Assembly: GCA_027574665.1 (NCBI GenBank)
Contig: CM050654.1
Coordinates: 13,076,142 to 13,140,141, forward strand
DNA: 64,000 nt
Source of the DNA: Rhynochetos jubatus
Taxonomy: Eukaryota; Chordata; Aves; Eurypygiformes; Rhynochetidae
Direction of reading: 5' to 3'
In this document: positions 26,153 through 36,464 of the stretch, piece by piece
Layout: every line of letters begins with the position of its first letter
Position numbering within the stretch: the stretch's first letter is position 1
The notes under the pieces: generated by a model
What the model saw: only the letters and a program-made list of their open reading frames with translations
What the model was told of the DNA's origin: nothing
Databases searched by the model: none
Position numbers and translations under genes: made by a program

Positions 26153-26497
26153 CTGCAAAAGACATTTTCATACAGTTGAACACTGAAAGACTAAGCATGA
26201 ACCAGTAACCACAAACGTTACTTCTCTCCAGCGAATGCGGCATAACAATCCAGCCATAGAGACGCTATATTTCAGAGACCAAGCAGCAGTACACAGCAAG
26301 CTGTCAGCTGTCAGCCACTGGTACTGAATGGGGTCTGGCAGCAGCGTTTTCACCTCCCTCTCCAACTGCAGTGGTGGGGAAAAATAGTGGGAAATAGATG
26401 ACCAGGATAACATACAATAGTCAAGTATATGATTCAGACTTGCTCTGCATCTACAGGTACAAATGGATGCTTTGAATTAAACCAACAAAATAAACTG

Positions 26498-26523
26498 CTG
26501 AAATGACGCCCTGAAATGACGCC
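26498..26523. repeat. 13-bp tandem duplication
   Basis: The unit ctgaaatgacgcc occurs twice in direct succession (26498-26510 and 26511-26523) with no mismatch. It looks like a recent slippage or short duplication event. Confidence 0.9.
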
Positions 26524-26672
26524 CTCATTCGTACAGGCACTGCCACTCAACCTTTCCCGTAAGGCAACAATGTCAAGCAGCGTTTGTACAAGAGGGCAGC
26601 AGGAACATACTGCCAACAAGTGTGCTGTGTACCTTCTCCGTGTCTTACCAAAGAACCAGCAAACAGCACTTA

Positions 26673-28010
26673 AGTACAACTTTTCCTGTTGCAATTTAAG
26701 CCTGTCACCTTGTGTTTTATCCTCACAAGCAGGAAAAATAAATTCCTTCTTTCTTCTCTGCTGCAGTTTTTGACCCATGCTATCAAGTCCTTGTCCTCTT
26801 TTAGGACCAAGGAACTGTAAATTTTTCAGTCTCCCCTTGTAAGTCAGGTTTGCTGCACTCCAACTATTCTCATCCTTCCCTCAGTCCTCTCCAGCTGGCC
26901 CACATCCTTCTGGAAGTAAAACATCAAAAGCCAGAGGCAGTACTACAGCTGACGTCTCCCAGGATGAAGGATTCCTTCATACCTGTTGGCTACGCTCCTA
27001 TCTACGCACTCCATGAACACTGTTGACCTTTTTTTTTAAGCACCAGGACACTGCTGACTTGTGGTCAACCAGCTTCTGACCCTCTGCAAGCCCCAGATGC
27101 TTTCTCGAGGGTCCGCCACCCACCCGGCTGGTGCCATTCTGAACTTGTGCAACTGATAGTCCTGCCTGTGTGTGGGATCTTGCCTTTGCTTCACTCGCAT
27201 TACAACTTGTCTCCAGTTTTACAGGATCATTTTCCATTCTGACTCCACTTTCTGCCACACTGAAAGTCTCTCCCAACTTCATATTTTCTCCAAACGTTAA
27301 AAGCACATTTTCTATTCCACTAACCAAGTTGTTAATGAAAATACTGGCTAGCTCCAGACCCAGGAAGGAAACTGAAAACCCTCTCACTACACCTTCCATT
27401 TCAACAACCCATTTATTACTACTCTCCGAGTGTAGTTTTTGACCTAGTTACGCACCAACACTGTAGTATTTTAAGAATCCACTGATTTTCTGTGACAATA
27501 CTTCATGAAAGCATGCAAAAAGCCTTGCTAGCATCAGGATATGGTAATATTTACTGCATATCCACTATTCACAGGAGATAACAGGCCATAACTGCAACAA
27601 GAAATGTTCTAATAAAGCCCTATACAGCATTTTCTAACAGTAAATAAAGGTCAGTGAAATGCTGGAACAGGTTCCCTGGGGTGGAGCATCCACCAGCGGA
27701 GGTGTCCATGAACACTACCTGCCCACAGAAAAGTCAGAGGACTGCTGTGTTCCCAAAGCCTATTGCCCCGCTAAAGAAGACAATTACAATGTTTCAGCAT
27801 CTTTTACTCTTGAGAAATCTGTGCCAGATATTGCCCACTCCTCCCAAAGTGTTTACAAAAAGTTTGTTGATTCGCTCGTTTCAGAATTTTTGTCTGACCT
27901 ATGTCAAACTCTGCAGATTTTCTTCTTCCCATTTTTAAAGATAGGTATTGCAGTTGCAATTTTCCAGTTTTAAGGCAATCCACTCTTCCTCCACAAGTCA
28001 CTAAGAGACA
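26673..28010 (-). mobile_element. Old, degenerate CR1 LINE copy including 3' part of the reverse transcriptase region
   Basis: The plus strand follows the reverse complement of an ancient CR1 (turtle/crocodile/bird type) over more than 1.3 kb. It shows a gcaatttaagcctgtcacct block, aaataaattccttctttctt, a ctcagtcctctccagctggc block, acttcatgaaagcatg...aaagccttgctagcatc, and ttttaaagataggtattgc followed by a ccagttttaag block, all in the known order. The element's sense strand is therefore minus, like the gene. Many indels and stops are present, so it is a dead copy. The boundaries are approximate because both ends fade out. Confidence 0.75.
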
Positions 28011-29306
28011 GCAGCCAGAAATTAAGATGTCTTTAGCCATTAAGTACTGCAGAATGAAACTCAATTTCTTTAAACCACTGACATTTCTCTCTTCCACAGT
28101 ATCCCATGGCACTGAAGTATAAAGTCACTTGCAGTCAGACCTGTGCACAAGACTAAAATTAGAGGGGCAGCAAATGAAGAAAGAAAGAAGCGAAACCCAA
28201 GTAACGGGACCAAGAGTAGAGAAGCGTGAAGGACAGATGAAGAACTGCCAGTCCTTTCACACAAAAATTCAACAGAGAAGAAACAACAGCTGTAAGTCAC
28301 AAAGCATACTTGACTAAACAAGTAAAAATTGCATTAAAGCACAGTTTCTTCCAGTTTTCCCAAACTCCTTTTATTACTACTGTTTGAGTTATCCAAGGAG
28401 AGATATGACCACAATTTGCACGATGACCTGAAAGAAGCATGATGCACTGAAGAACTCCGTTTTAAAATACAATCTTGTATAAATGTGTCGTTACTATTGC
28501 AGCGTAACTGTTCAGCCATCTTCAACACCTCACACTTAAGTTCCAAGTTTGGGATTTTGGAAAACAAAATAACCCCCCAACCAACCACCCCCAGACCATC
28601 CTGGCTGTTACAGTGGCCAAAGCTGGGAAGCACACGTCAACAGACAGTAATAGCAATCTCTGTCAATCAGAACCAGGCCTCTGCAAGATCTCCAACAATA
28701 ATATTTGTTATACTCTGCAGTATTCTTGGACAAAAGAGATAGCTGATAAATGATAATTGGGAATCCTGGCTCTGCCAGAACAAACAAGGTGGTGCTGGTC
28801 CACCCTCCTGAGTATTTATTCAACACTTAATGAAGACAGTGTTGAGGGGTGGAGGGAGAGAAGGTGAGAGAGGTACTGCTGCGGAGTGGAGGGTTGAGAA
28901 AATGGTCCGAGCTCTAAGAACACTAGGGGTCCCCAGGGAGGACAACTAGAAACTTGTTCTCTTCTTTTTTAGTTTTTAAATAATTTGAGAAAGAAAGTTG
29001 TGCTTTCTTCTCAGCAGAAAAAAGACCTAAATACAGCTTTGACCTCTTGTTTTCGGGTTAAGAATCACAACAGATCAGCTGGACCACTGTCAGCTGGAGG
29101 AATACAGGATTTTGTAACCAAAATCTCAACGTGATAACACACTGCAATGAGAGCTGTCAGGGCAGCTTAAAGCCAAAGCTGGTGGAGAGCTAACCAAACA
29201 GGTCTCAAGAGCAATCCTTTGGCACTCTGGGTCAGAACAACTAACAGCTGCAACCTTGGAAATGCCTAATCTTGCGGAGAGTCATTAAACAGGCACAGAA
29301 ACTCAC

Positions 29307-29385
29307 CATTCTGAATGAGAGTCTGCGACCGCGTGAACCTCCCATGGACAGCTGTCATGTGCAGCGGGCTCTTCCCATCCTTACT
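29307..29385 (-). CDS. ANKRD44: ANKRD44 exon W8, ankyrin repeat 9
   Basis: 79 bp, entered in phase 0 and left in phase 1. It reads [20 protein letters not shown] then QTLIQN plus one base of Gly (window residues 294-319 and part of 320). This is the family-specific repeat with [12 protein letters not shown] in place of the usual second helix. Acceptor ttctgttag, donor gtgagt. It matches the remembered human sequence almost exactly. Confidence 0.95.
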
Positions 29386-30803
29386 CTAACAGAAAGGAAA
29401 CACAAACCCAACCATTTAGCATGTAAAGCAGCGATAACAATTTGAGGTCTCTCAGCTCAATGACCTACGTCTTTTCTTCACATAAAACCTTCATTGGCTT
29501 AAAATGTCTGTAGGACTGAATCTAGACATGATGGTTAGTGCAGAAGCTATAAGCACACAAGTAAAATAGTTCCTCAGCAAAGAAGCTGGAGTGGAGTCTG
29601 TCCTTACAGCCTGGCTATACACAACACCTGCTAAAAACCTACAGATCTATGACACATTATTCTTGTATATTAGTTTTAAGTGACATTTCCCATTCAGTCA
29701 TTATTTTCCCTAACACTTGCAATGAGGCGAATTAAGAAAAGCAAAGGAACCATAAAGCTAAGCAGGAGCAGTCTCCCAGATTCAAGAACTATATCCTGTT
29801 TATCGATCTGCATTTTATGGATACATCCCAGAATAAAAGCCACTACACTAAAAAAGTTTTGGTTAATAGATTTCCACACAATCAAGAATAAGATGTCTAC
29901 AAAAGACAACTGGAAAACAGGGAAGGCATATGAAAGGAAAGGTACAACGAGTACAGATGGGTGTTTTGGGATCTTAGAGAATGAAACAGGGACTGGGAGA
30001 GCCAAGGAACTGAGAAAATAGAAAGTGAGGGGTACCAGCCTCACTACTCATATCATTTGATGTTTATTGGCACAGGCTTTCCTGCTCATTGGCAAGCACA
30101 GTCCTTAATTTTATTTTAATAATTCTGAGTATAAATAGTGCACTATTTACTGATCTCAAGAGACTCGACAGAGGTGTTAAATGCTCGGGGACCAGTTTTA
30201 CAGATGGGAAACTAAAACATACAGAGTTTAAAGCCGTCAAAATCTTCTATGAACTCAGAGACATCAAGTCTTCTGGTACCTATACCAGCACCCTCTGCTG
30301 GGTATCAGCAAGTCCCTTTCAGCTTCATCAAGTTGTGTCAATGGTATCTCAAGAGCATTCAGATATCCTACAGACTTTGTAAACTCAGGCTTTAAAATAG
30401 GTAAACAAAGAACCTTCAGTTCTTACTTCCCCAGGAAAGTCAAAAGGAACGTTTTAGAATCAGGTTTAATTAAATCCATATTGTAGGAAAACACCAGAAA
30501 GGAATAGCTCCTTGACTTACCACCACTCCCTGAGATAACATTCTGACAGAGCTCCTGGGACTATATTTTAGTAGTGGTCCATGCATTCAGGAGAGTGGCT
30601 GGCCTAAAGTCTAAGGCTGTCATTACTAAGGAACTGAGAGCTCCTCTGCTGTGTAGTAATGTCAGCCAAACAGATCAACATTCTCAGCAACACTCCATTT
30701 CCATCAAGGATTTAAAGCCATGCTGTACTCATTATAGTTTCCAGTCTCTGAGGTATGCAAAACAGAATAAAGTAAAACTGAAGAGCTGCAATGCAAGTTT
30801 TAC
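29386..30803 (-). other. Intron W7-W8 (1.4 kb)
   Basis: Contains a stretch resembling the core of an old CORE-SINE (MIR-like) at about 30165-30245. I recognise nothing else. Confidence 0.8.
30165..30245 (+). mobile_element. Possible ancient MIR/CORE-SINE fragment
   Basis: The plus strand has ccagttttacagatgggaaa followed by ctaaaacatacagagtttaa and a tgaactcagagac block downstream. This resembles the MIR stretch that reads, from memory, ccattttacagatgaggaaa then ctgaggcacagagaggttaa. The copy is short and diverged, so chance or another amniote SINE is possible. Confidence 0.45.
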
Positions 30804-31016
30804 CTGAACGTTAACATCTGCCCCATTATTCACTAGCAGTTCAAGACACAGTGCTCCATGAGTGGAGGCAGCAGCAAAATGCAAGGGCGTGAATCCGTTG
30901 TTATTAGGCTGATTTACGTTAGCACCATAGTCAATCAGCTCGTTAACAACAGAATCCTGACCATTGTAACAGGCAATGTGAAGTGCAGTATTTCCATAGA
31001 TGTTCATTTCATCAAT
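30804..31016 (-). CDS. ANKRD44: ANKRD44 exon W7, ankyrin repeats 7-9
   Basis: 213 bp, 71 codons, phase 0 at both ends. It begins [20 protein letters not shown], continues [20 protein letters not shown] and [20 protein letters not shown], and ends [11 protein letters not shown] (window residues 223-293). [15 protein letters not shown] is diagnostic for ANKRD44 (ANKRD28 has VNQKNEKGFTPLHF). Acceptor cgttttag. The donor gtaaaa is the weakest 5' splice site in the window, although the preceding CAG fits the consensus. Confidence 0.97.
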
Positions 31017-32026
31017 CTAAAACGAGACAAGGAGACCCAGTTAAAATCACAGACACCAGCTTGCCATTTTACATAATGCATCACATACTGCAAATGGAAA
31101 TAGCTGGAGGCTTCAACTCTCACAGGGCACGTTTCTCTCCAGCAAATTTTATTGACAAAAATATACTCCCAGAGAGCTTAATTTGGAATTCTTCAACTTT
31201 AGTATCATTAACTTTTTATCCTACTGGCAATTTTTAAAAACCAGTATGAAGCTTAAAGCTGATAGCAGGACTCTGTAATGATGATGATGACGACGTAAGT
31301 CCTAACAAGCTGGAAAACTTGTACATATAAGTGGAAAAGCAGGAGAAATAAAAAGCTCACAATCTTTATTAAAAAAAAAATCCTACCCACTATTGAATTT
31401 TGTGAACAGAATAAGGTTTAAATGCTTTTTCCACAGATTTCTTTTGAGAAGGGAGTGAAGGTGTCTAAGCAAAGGGAAGGTGAAACTGTAGGGCCATTTA
31501 CACTTCAATAAGTAACTACTTTCAGTAGCTCAGTATTATAAAGACGTAATTAAGATTATGGTACTTCTTGATGACTGGCTTAGTATTCAACTGCTGTTCC
31601 GTAAAACAGGACAAGACAAATTGTGCAAACCACTCAGGGATGATGTAAATACCCTTCCAAGAAATAGAGGCGTCTCAAAGATCGTATCCCCAGTGGTGGA
31701 GGATGTGAAAGTTAAAGGTAGTTATTAGCACAGAACGGCTAATAACAGGACACACTTTCAACTTCACAGTCAACAGCCTGTGAACATGGACTTCTGACAC
31801 TTTTTTGCCAGGTCAAGTCAGCTGGTTATAAAGCTGGCAAATGAAACGGCTTTATTTGACACCTCTGATTAACCAGGGCAGGCTCTTTTGGTCTTCTCCC
31901 TGGTGCTTTGTGTCACTGAGTTAACACTATTACACTAAGAGAAAACTCTGCTCTGAAAAAAAGTTCTTTCCAGAGTGAAAATAATCCTCCTCCTTCCCTC
32001 CATCAGCTACAGAAGAAATACAGGTC

Positions 32027-32559
32027 TGTCATAGTTTCAGCTGGAGTAGTTATTTTTCCTCTTAGTAGCTGGTAGAGTGCTGTGTTTGGGATTTAGCATG
32101 AGAATAATGTGATAACACACTGATGCTTTGCTTGTTGCTTACACAGAGCCAAGGCCTTTTCTGCCTCTCACATCACCCCACCAGCAAGCAGACTGGGGGT
32201 GCACAACTCACCAAGGGATATCCCATACCATATGACGTCATGCTCAGCAGATAAGGCTGGGAGGAAGAAGGAAGGGGGGCCACATTCAAAGTGATGGAGT
32301 TTGTCTTCCCTAGTAATCACTACACATGAGGGAGCTCTGCCTTCCTGGAGATGGCTGAACACTTGCCTGTCCATGGGAGATGGTGAATGAATTCCTTGTT
32401 TTGCTTGCATGCGTGGCTTTTGCTTTACTTATTAAACTGCCTTTATCACAACGCCCAAGTTTTCTCACTTTTACTCTTCTGATTCTCTTCCCCATCCCAT
32501 CGGAGAGGGCGAGCTAGTGTCCGTGTGGTGCTTAGTTGCCACCTGGGGTTAAACCACCA
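32027..32559 (+). mobile_element. Solo LTR of an avian endogenous retrovirus
   Basis: The stretch starts tgtcatagtttcagctgg and ends near ggggttaaaccacca. In order it carries gagaataatgtgataacaca, gggatatcccataccatatg, tgacgtca, a plus-strand attaaa polyadenylation signal at 32431-32436, and the gtgtggtgcttagttgcc block. This is the layout of an LTR family I remember from many bird genomes, which I believe is an ERVL-type LTR. Flanking ggtc (32023-32026 and 32560-32563), possibly caggtc on both sides, looks like a target-site duplication. No internal retroviral genes are present, so it is a recombined solo LTR. It is shorter than the copies I remember. It lies antisense to ANKRD44. Confidence 0.85.
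32233..32240. promoter_or_regulatory. Perfect cAMP-response element (TGACGTCA) inside the LTR
   Basis: The 8-base palindrome tgacgtca lies in the LTR where the promoter (U3) is expected, and is followed about 11 bases later by gataaggctg, where the family usually has a TATA-like box. CREB/ATF proteins bind this site. Whether this copy is active cannot be told from sequence. Confidence 0.6.
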
Positions 32560-32954
32560 GGTCCCTAAAGTTAAAGAGCCTGAACTGCAGTTTAGTCAAG
32601 TATGCAGTGTATATGTTGAGCACAACCACACATCATATCAAAAGGAATGCTGAGCCAAGGGAAATTTCATTATTCCATCTTCCTCTGCAGGAACAGCATA
32701 TATTTCCTGATTTCTTCAGCAAGGTGGCCTGGAATTTACTGTCCAGATGAGACCTTTCTTTTATTCCAGAATGTTTCCTACTCTCGAACTAACGAACCAT
32801 GTGAAGCACAAGTTGCTTTTCAGCATCCAGAAAATGAGAACTATTTTCTTTAAAAGCTCTGCCAATGCCTGTAATGACATCTGTAAGAAAGAAGAAAATA
32901 ATATCTCCAAAGACAGAGAAACATGGACACCACAAAGAGCACATTACCACATAC

Positions 32955-33097
32955 CTCTACCCCCAGGTTAAGGAGGTGTTTCACAATGTTAATCTGCCCA
33001 TTGGATGCAGCTGCATGAAGTGGGGTGTAACCCTTCTTGTCTTTACAAGTCACCTCTGCACCATGATTAATCAGTAAGGCAACAACTTCCAGGTGAC
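32955..33097 (-). CDS. ANKRD44: ANKRD44 exon W6, ankyrin repeats 6-7
   Basis: 143 bp, entered in phase 1 and left in phase 0. It finishes Gly175 and reads HLEVVALLINHGAEVTCKDK, KGYTPLHAAASNGQINIVKH and LLNLGVE (window residues 175-222). KGYTPLHAAASNGQ is a canonical ankyrin core and is ANKRD44-type (ANKRD28 has KSYTPLHAAASSGM). Acceptor ttttgaag, donor gtatgt. W5 and W6 together make exactly 77 codons. Confidence 0.96.
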
Positions 33098-35350
33098 CTT
33101 CAAAAGATGAGAGATAGTAATCAATGAGTATACCATCCTACAGCATCACTTCTCCCAAATACTGCTTTCTTGCTAATGTACTGCCCCTGTCACTGCCCTT
33201 TCACAATGCTCCTACAGTTTTACAAGGGGGAAAAAGCATTTTCATAAGTGTTCTTAATCCTAGCTCCAGGCCTTGTCAAGAAATCCACACAATACACATT
33301 CAGCTTCACAGATGTGCCAAATTTCTCTTTACTTAGTTTTCCAGTCAATAAAAGAACAAAAATCTCACCTGTTCCTCATTTATTTCTCTAAAAATAATAG
33401 CATGTGGTTTATTCTCCCTGTTACAGAAAGAACAGTGAGCACCAGAGCATGACAGTACAAGTCTCTCAAAAGAGCATCCTGTCGATGTCGCCTGCAGACA
33501 CAACCGCTAACACTCGTTGATTTTTGTTAGCAATACAAAATAACTTTAATAAATGATAAAATTAAGGTATTCTCTTTCCCTAGCACCACTGGGGACACAG
33601 AAAACTAAATTCCAAGGGAGGGTAGAATGTGATCCAAAGCCTACTAATACAAACACAAGATTCTCTACTGAATCCACTGATCTTTAGATCAGGTTTGTTA
33701 CTCTCCAAACTGTATCAATAACACAAAACTGTTCAAAAAATGCTGAATATAGGTCTAAAATTGTTTGAGTTTGAACTCATTGTCTACACACACATACTTA
33801 CTCTGAAAACTGAAATAACTGCAATAGTCTCAACAGTCACATGGGCTGAGAGCTGACTGCCAGATAGATGGGACAGCTGTCTTACGGAGTGAAATGCCTA
33901 CCCTGAATTAGGATCTCCCTATAGAATACAGGGGAAGAACTAAGCATCTCAGAATGCAACTTAGAACCCACACATACCTTCTGTTTCCTCCTCTCCCTCA
34001 AGGCTTCAAACCATGTGGCCTGCCTTAACCACCAAAATGAAATCAAGGCTAACTGAGGAGTAGTCCTCCTTGCTTTATGTTGAAGCAGAGCCATCTTTTT
34101 TAGAATTAAAAATTTATTATATCAAACACCATATAAACTTGTGCACCATCTGCGTGGTAGAGTACTTCCATGACAGAGACAGCTCTGGTCATGTGCAGGA
34201 CACTTTACAGACAAAGTTCGAAAAGCCCAAAGATATTTAAGCATTGAAGAAACTACGTGAGGGTTTACATGACAAGATACTCAAGTTTCATTGTCTAAAT
34301 TCTGTCTAAATTACACTACAGACTCCTAATTCCCATTGTTAATTTAGGCCTCAAATGTTATCAAAATATTTTGAGAAGTGCATCGTGAATTTGTGAGAAG
34401 AATGAAAAGCAAGAGAGATGTGGATTGCACAGCACAATGTAAAAGCCTTTCACTGCTACATAGTGGAGGTCAAAGCTCACTAGCTCAAAAGCCAAATCAC
34501 ATTCATTGGCAAGAGTCTTTCCATCTGTCTGTGCCTGTCAAAAACCCCCCACAGTATGCTTTTCTCACAGTTTGAAATCTCCTATTACCTTATTTCCAAA
34601 AGTGTCAGGATTAAAATCAAGAATTTGACAGGTGAGATGCAAGAGTTCCTGGCAGAGGGCACACACCACCTCACAAACTATGATCTGGAATATACTTCTT
34701 GGCCAGCACTCTTGAATAGGAGTGACCACTACCATAGGCAATCTTGTTCTAGCATCTTCAAATCATAATGATTCACTTAACTTGAAAGGAAAAATAAGGT
34801 CAATTGATTTATTTAAGTAGTATTTGGTAACATCATTAATGTCCTGAATAGGTGAAATCAGTTGCTCTTGTCTGCTATGGAATAACAGATGACAATTTGC
34901 TCCTAACAGGAGGAAAGGCTGTGAAGCACTTCCTAACAAGATCATAACTTAGCTACTTATAAACGCAGATCAACCGCAAAAGCTATGATTGTATTTATCT
35001 GCATTTTATGTAAAGCAGTTTCTAGCAAAAAGTGAAACAAATATAACCTGTATGTTTTCAAGCCCAAATGCACTTCAGGCTGGAATTAGTCATGATTAAA
35101 AAAAGACAAAATGAAAAAAGCAACACAAAAAGCCCACATGAATTGTGTTAAAAAGGAAATCACAGCCAAGTTCTCACCAGCTGCAAAACTGTAAATGGAC
35201 ACTGTGTATTTAGATCAGTTGAACCCTTCCCTCCTCAGGATAACTGCAACACTCACTTCCCACGGCCAGGCCTGCTCTTGTCCGTTTTAAAACTCGCTGT
35301 TGGTTTGTCAACAGGAACTAAAAAAGAGGGAGCAACAGCCCAAGCCTTAC
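33098..35350 (-). other. Intron W5-W6 (2.3 kb)
   Basis: Bounded by gtaagg and ttttgaag on the minus strand. AT-rich, with no repeat, RNA gene or alternative exon recognised. Confidence 0.82.
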
Positions 35351-35438
35351 CCATGTACGCTGCCCAGTGAAGAGCTCTTCTGTCCTTCTTGTCAAAAGCA
35401 TTGATGTTTGCCCCCTTGGCTAAGAGCAAGTTCACCAT
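35351..35438 (-). CDS. ANKRD44: ANKRD44 exon W5, ankyrin repeats 5-6
   Basis: 88 bp, entered in phase 0 and left in phase 1. It reads [20 protein letters not shown] then RALHWAAYM plus one base of Gly (window residues 146-174 and part of 175). The first Met is an internal residue that follows GHIE of W4; it is not a translation start. Acceptor cttctag, donor gtaagg. Reading continues into the intron for about 30 codons before a stop, which is chance. Confidence 0.96.
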
Positions 35439-36263
35439 CTAGAAGTAACAACAGCAAGTAAACCAACCCTGTAGATCACACACTCAATAATTTATTCATT
35501 ATTTCATACTCATATTTCATGTTCATCATTCTAGCAATGAAGTCAGGATCACAAAATCCTGCTGTTGAGTGATAAATTTGTGAATTACATGAATACCATT
35601 CAAAGCTGTGTGCATTAATGACAAGGACTGGTGACAGCCACAAGTAACCAGGATAAGTCAGAGTTTTTATTCCATACCTGGATCTTCAGGTCTGGAACAG
35701 GCAAGTGAGCATCCTTTCGCCCAAGTTTAAAGACACTAGCAAACCCCTTTACCGAGGGGCTTTATACACATGTGTTTTCTCAGACAGAAGCAGTAATTAC
35801 ACTAGAATGGTTTGCTTATGTAAGATAAGTAGAAAAACTAGAAGCACATTTTCTATAAGATCAAGTAGAAAAGCAGACCAACTGGATCTCACACAGCTGA
35901 ACATTTCTTCAGTATGAAATGAATCCACCAGTTTTCCCATCTTTCCATTCTGCCACTCTTACTTTCACAGGCAGTCAAGCTCAGCAGAGCCAAAGACACA
36001 CCTGAGCTGCTGGAGCTGGCGGTACAGCCAGCTTTCCAAGCTTGCAGGGACACTTTGCTTGCATGACTGCTCTCTACAAGTGCTTTCCAGCCACACTTTC
36101 TTTTCTGCAGGTAGGAAACCTGGCACGCAGTTTGGAAAGCAGCTGAATGGTAGGAATCATGGGGGTCAGGGCTATGGGGCTCAGTCTAGACCCAGCCACA
36201 GCAGGACAACTGAGCCAGAAAGACAGAGAAATCAACCATCAATTAGGCTGGCGAACAGCTCAC
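35439..36263 (-). other. Intron W4-W5 (825 bp)
   Basis: Bounded by gtgagc and cttctag on the minus strand. I see nothing in it beyond unsupported short frames. Confidence 0.85.
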
Positions 36264-36464
36264 CTCAATGTGGCCATTCAGGGCTGCATGGTGCAATGCC
36301 GTCCGCCCTCCTCGGTCAGAGACGTTGACGCTGCTCAGCATGGGGATGAGGACTTCCGCACACTTCACCGCCTTGTTTGCAGCAGCCACGTGCAGTGGCG
36401 TCTGCCAGTTCTTGTCCCGAGCATTGACATCGGCTGAGTGCTTAATCAATACTTGCACTGCTTC
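36264..36464 (-). CDS. ANKRD44: ANKRD44 exon W4, ankyrin repeats 3-5
   Basis: 201 bp, 67 codons, phase 0 at both ends. It starts [20 protein letters not shown], continues with [20 protein letters not shown] and [20 protein letters not shown], and ends GHIE (window residues 79-145). It carries two complete ankyrin motifs ([11 protein letters not shown] and [12 protein letters not shown]) and is nearly identical to mammalian ANKRD44. Donor gtgagc, acceptor attgcag. The exon is visibly richer in G+C than its flanks, as expected for conserved coding sequence. Confidence 0.97.

Larger units (their letters stand above)
26153..29306 (-). other. Intron W8-W9 (3.2 kb)
   Basis: About 40 percent of this intron is an old CR1 copy (26673-28010). 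A 13-bp tandem duplication lies at 26498-26523. The rest is featureless to me. Confidence 0.82.
31017..32954 (-). other. Intron W6-W7 (1.9 kb)
   Basis: Holds a solo LTR (32027-32559) in antisense orientation. A 9-bp hairpin at 31721-31746 is within chance expectation. The rest is unremarkable. Confidence 0.85.

Noticed and set aside
26998-27399. 133-codon open frame, minus strand
   Set aside because: It falls inside the degenerate CR1 copy, so it is a by-product of dead transposon sequence.
31721-31746. 9-bp inverted repeat gttattagc/gctaataac
   Set aside because: A perfect 9-bp stem with a short loop is expected about once or twice by chance in a window of this size.
35253-35438. Apparent start codon at the beginning of W5 (MVNLLLAKG)
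   Set aside because: The Met is internal to the ANKRD44 repeat and is preceded by a good AG acceptor that joins in frame to W4.
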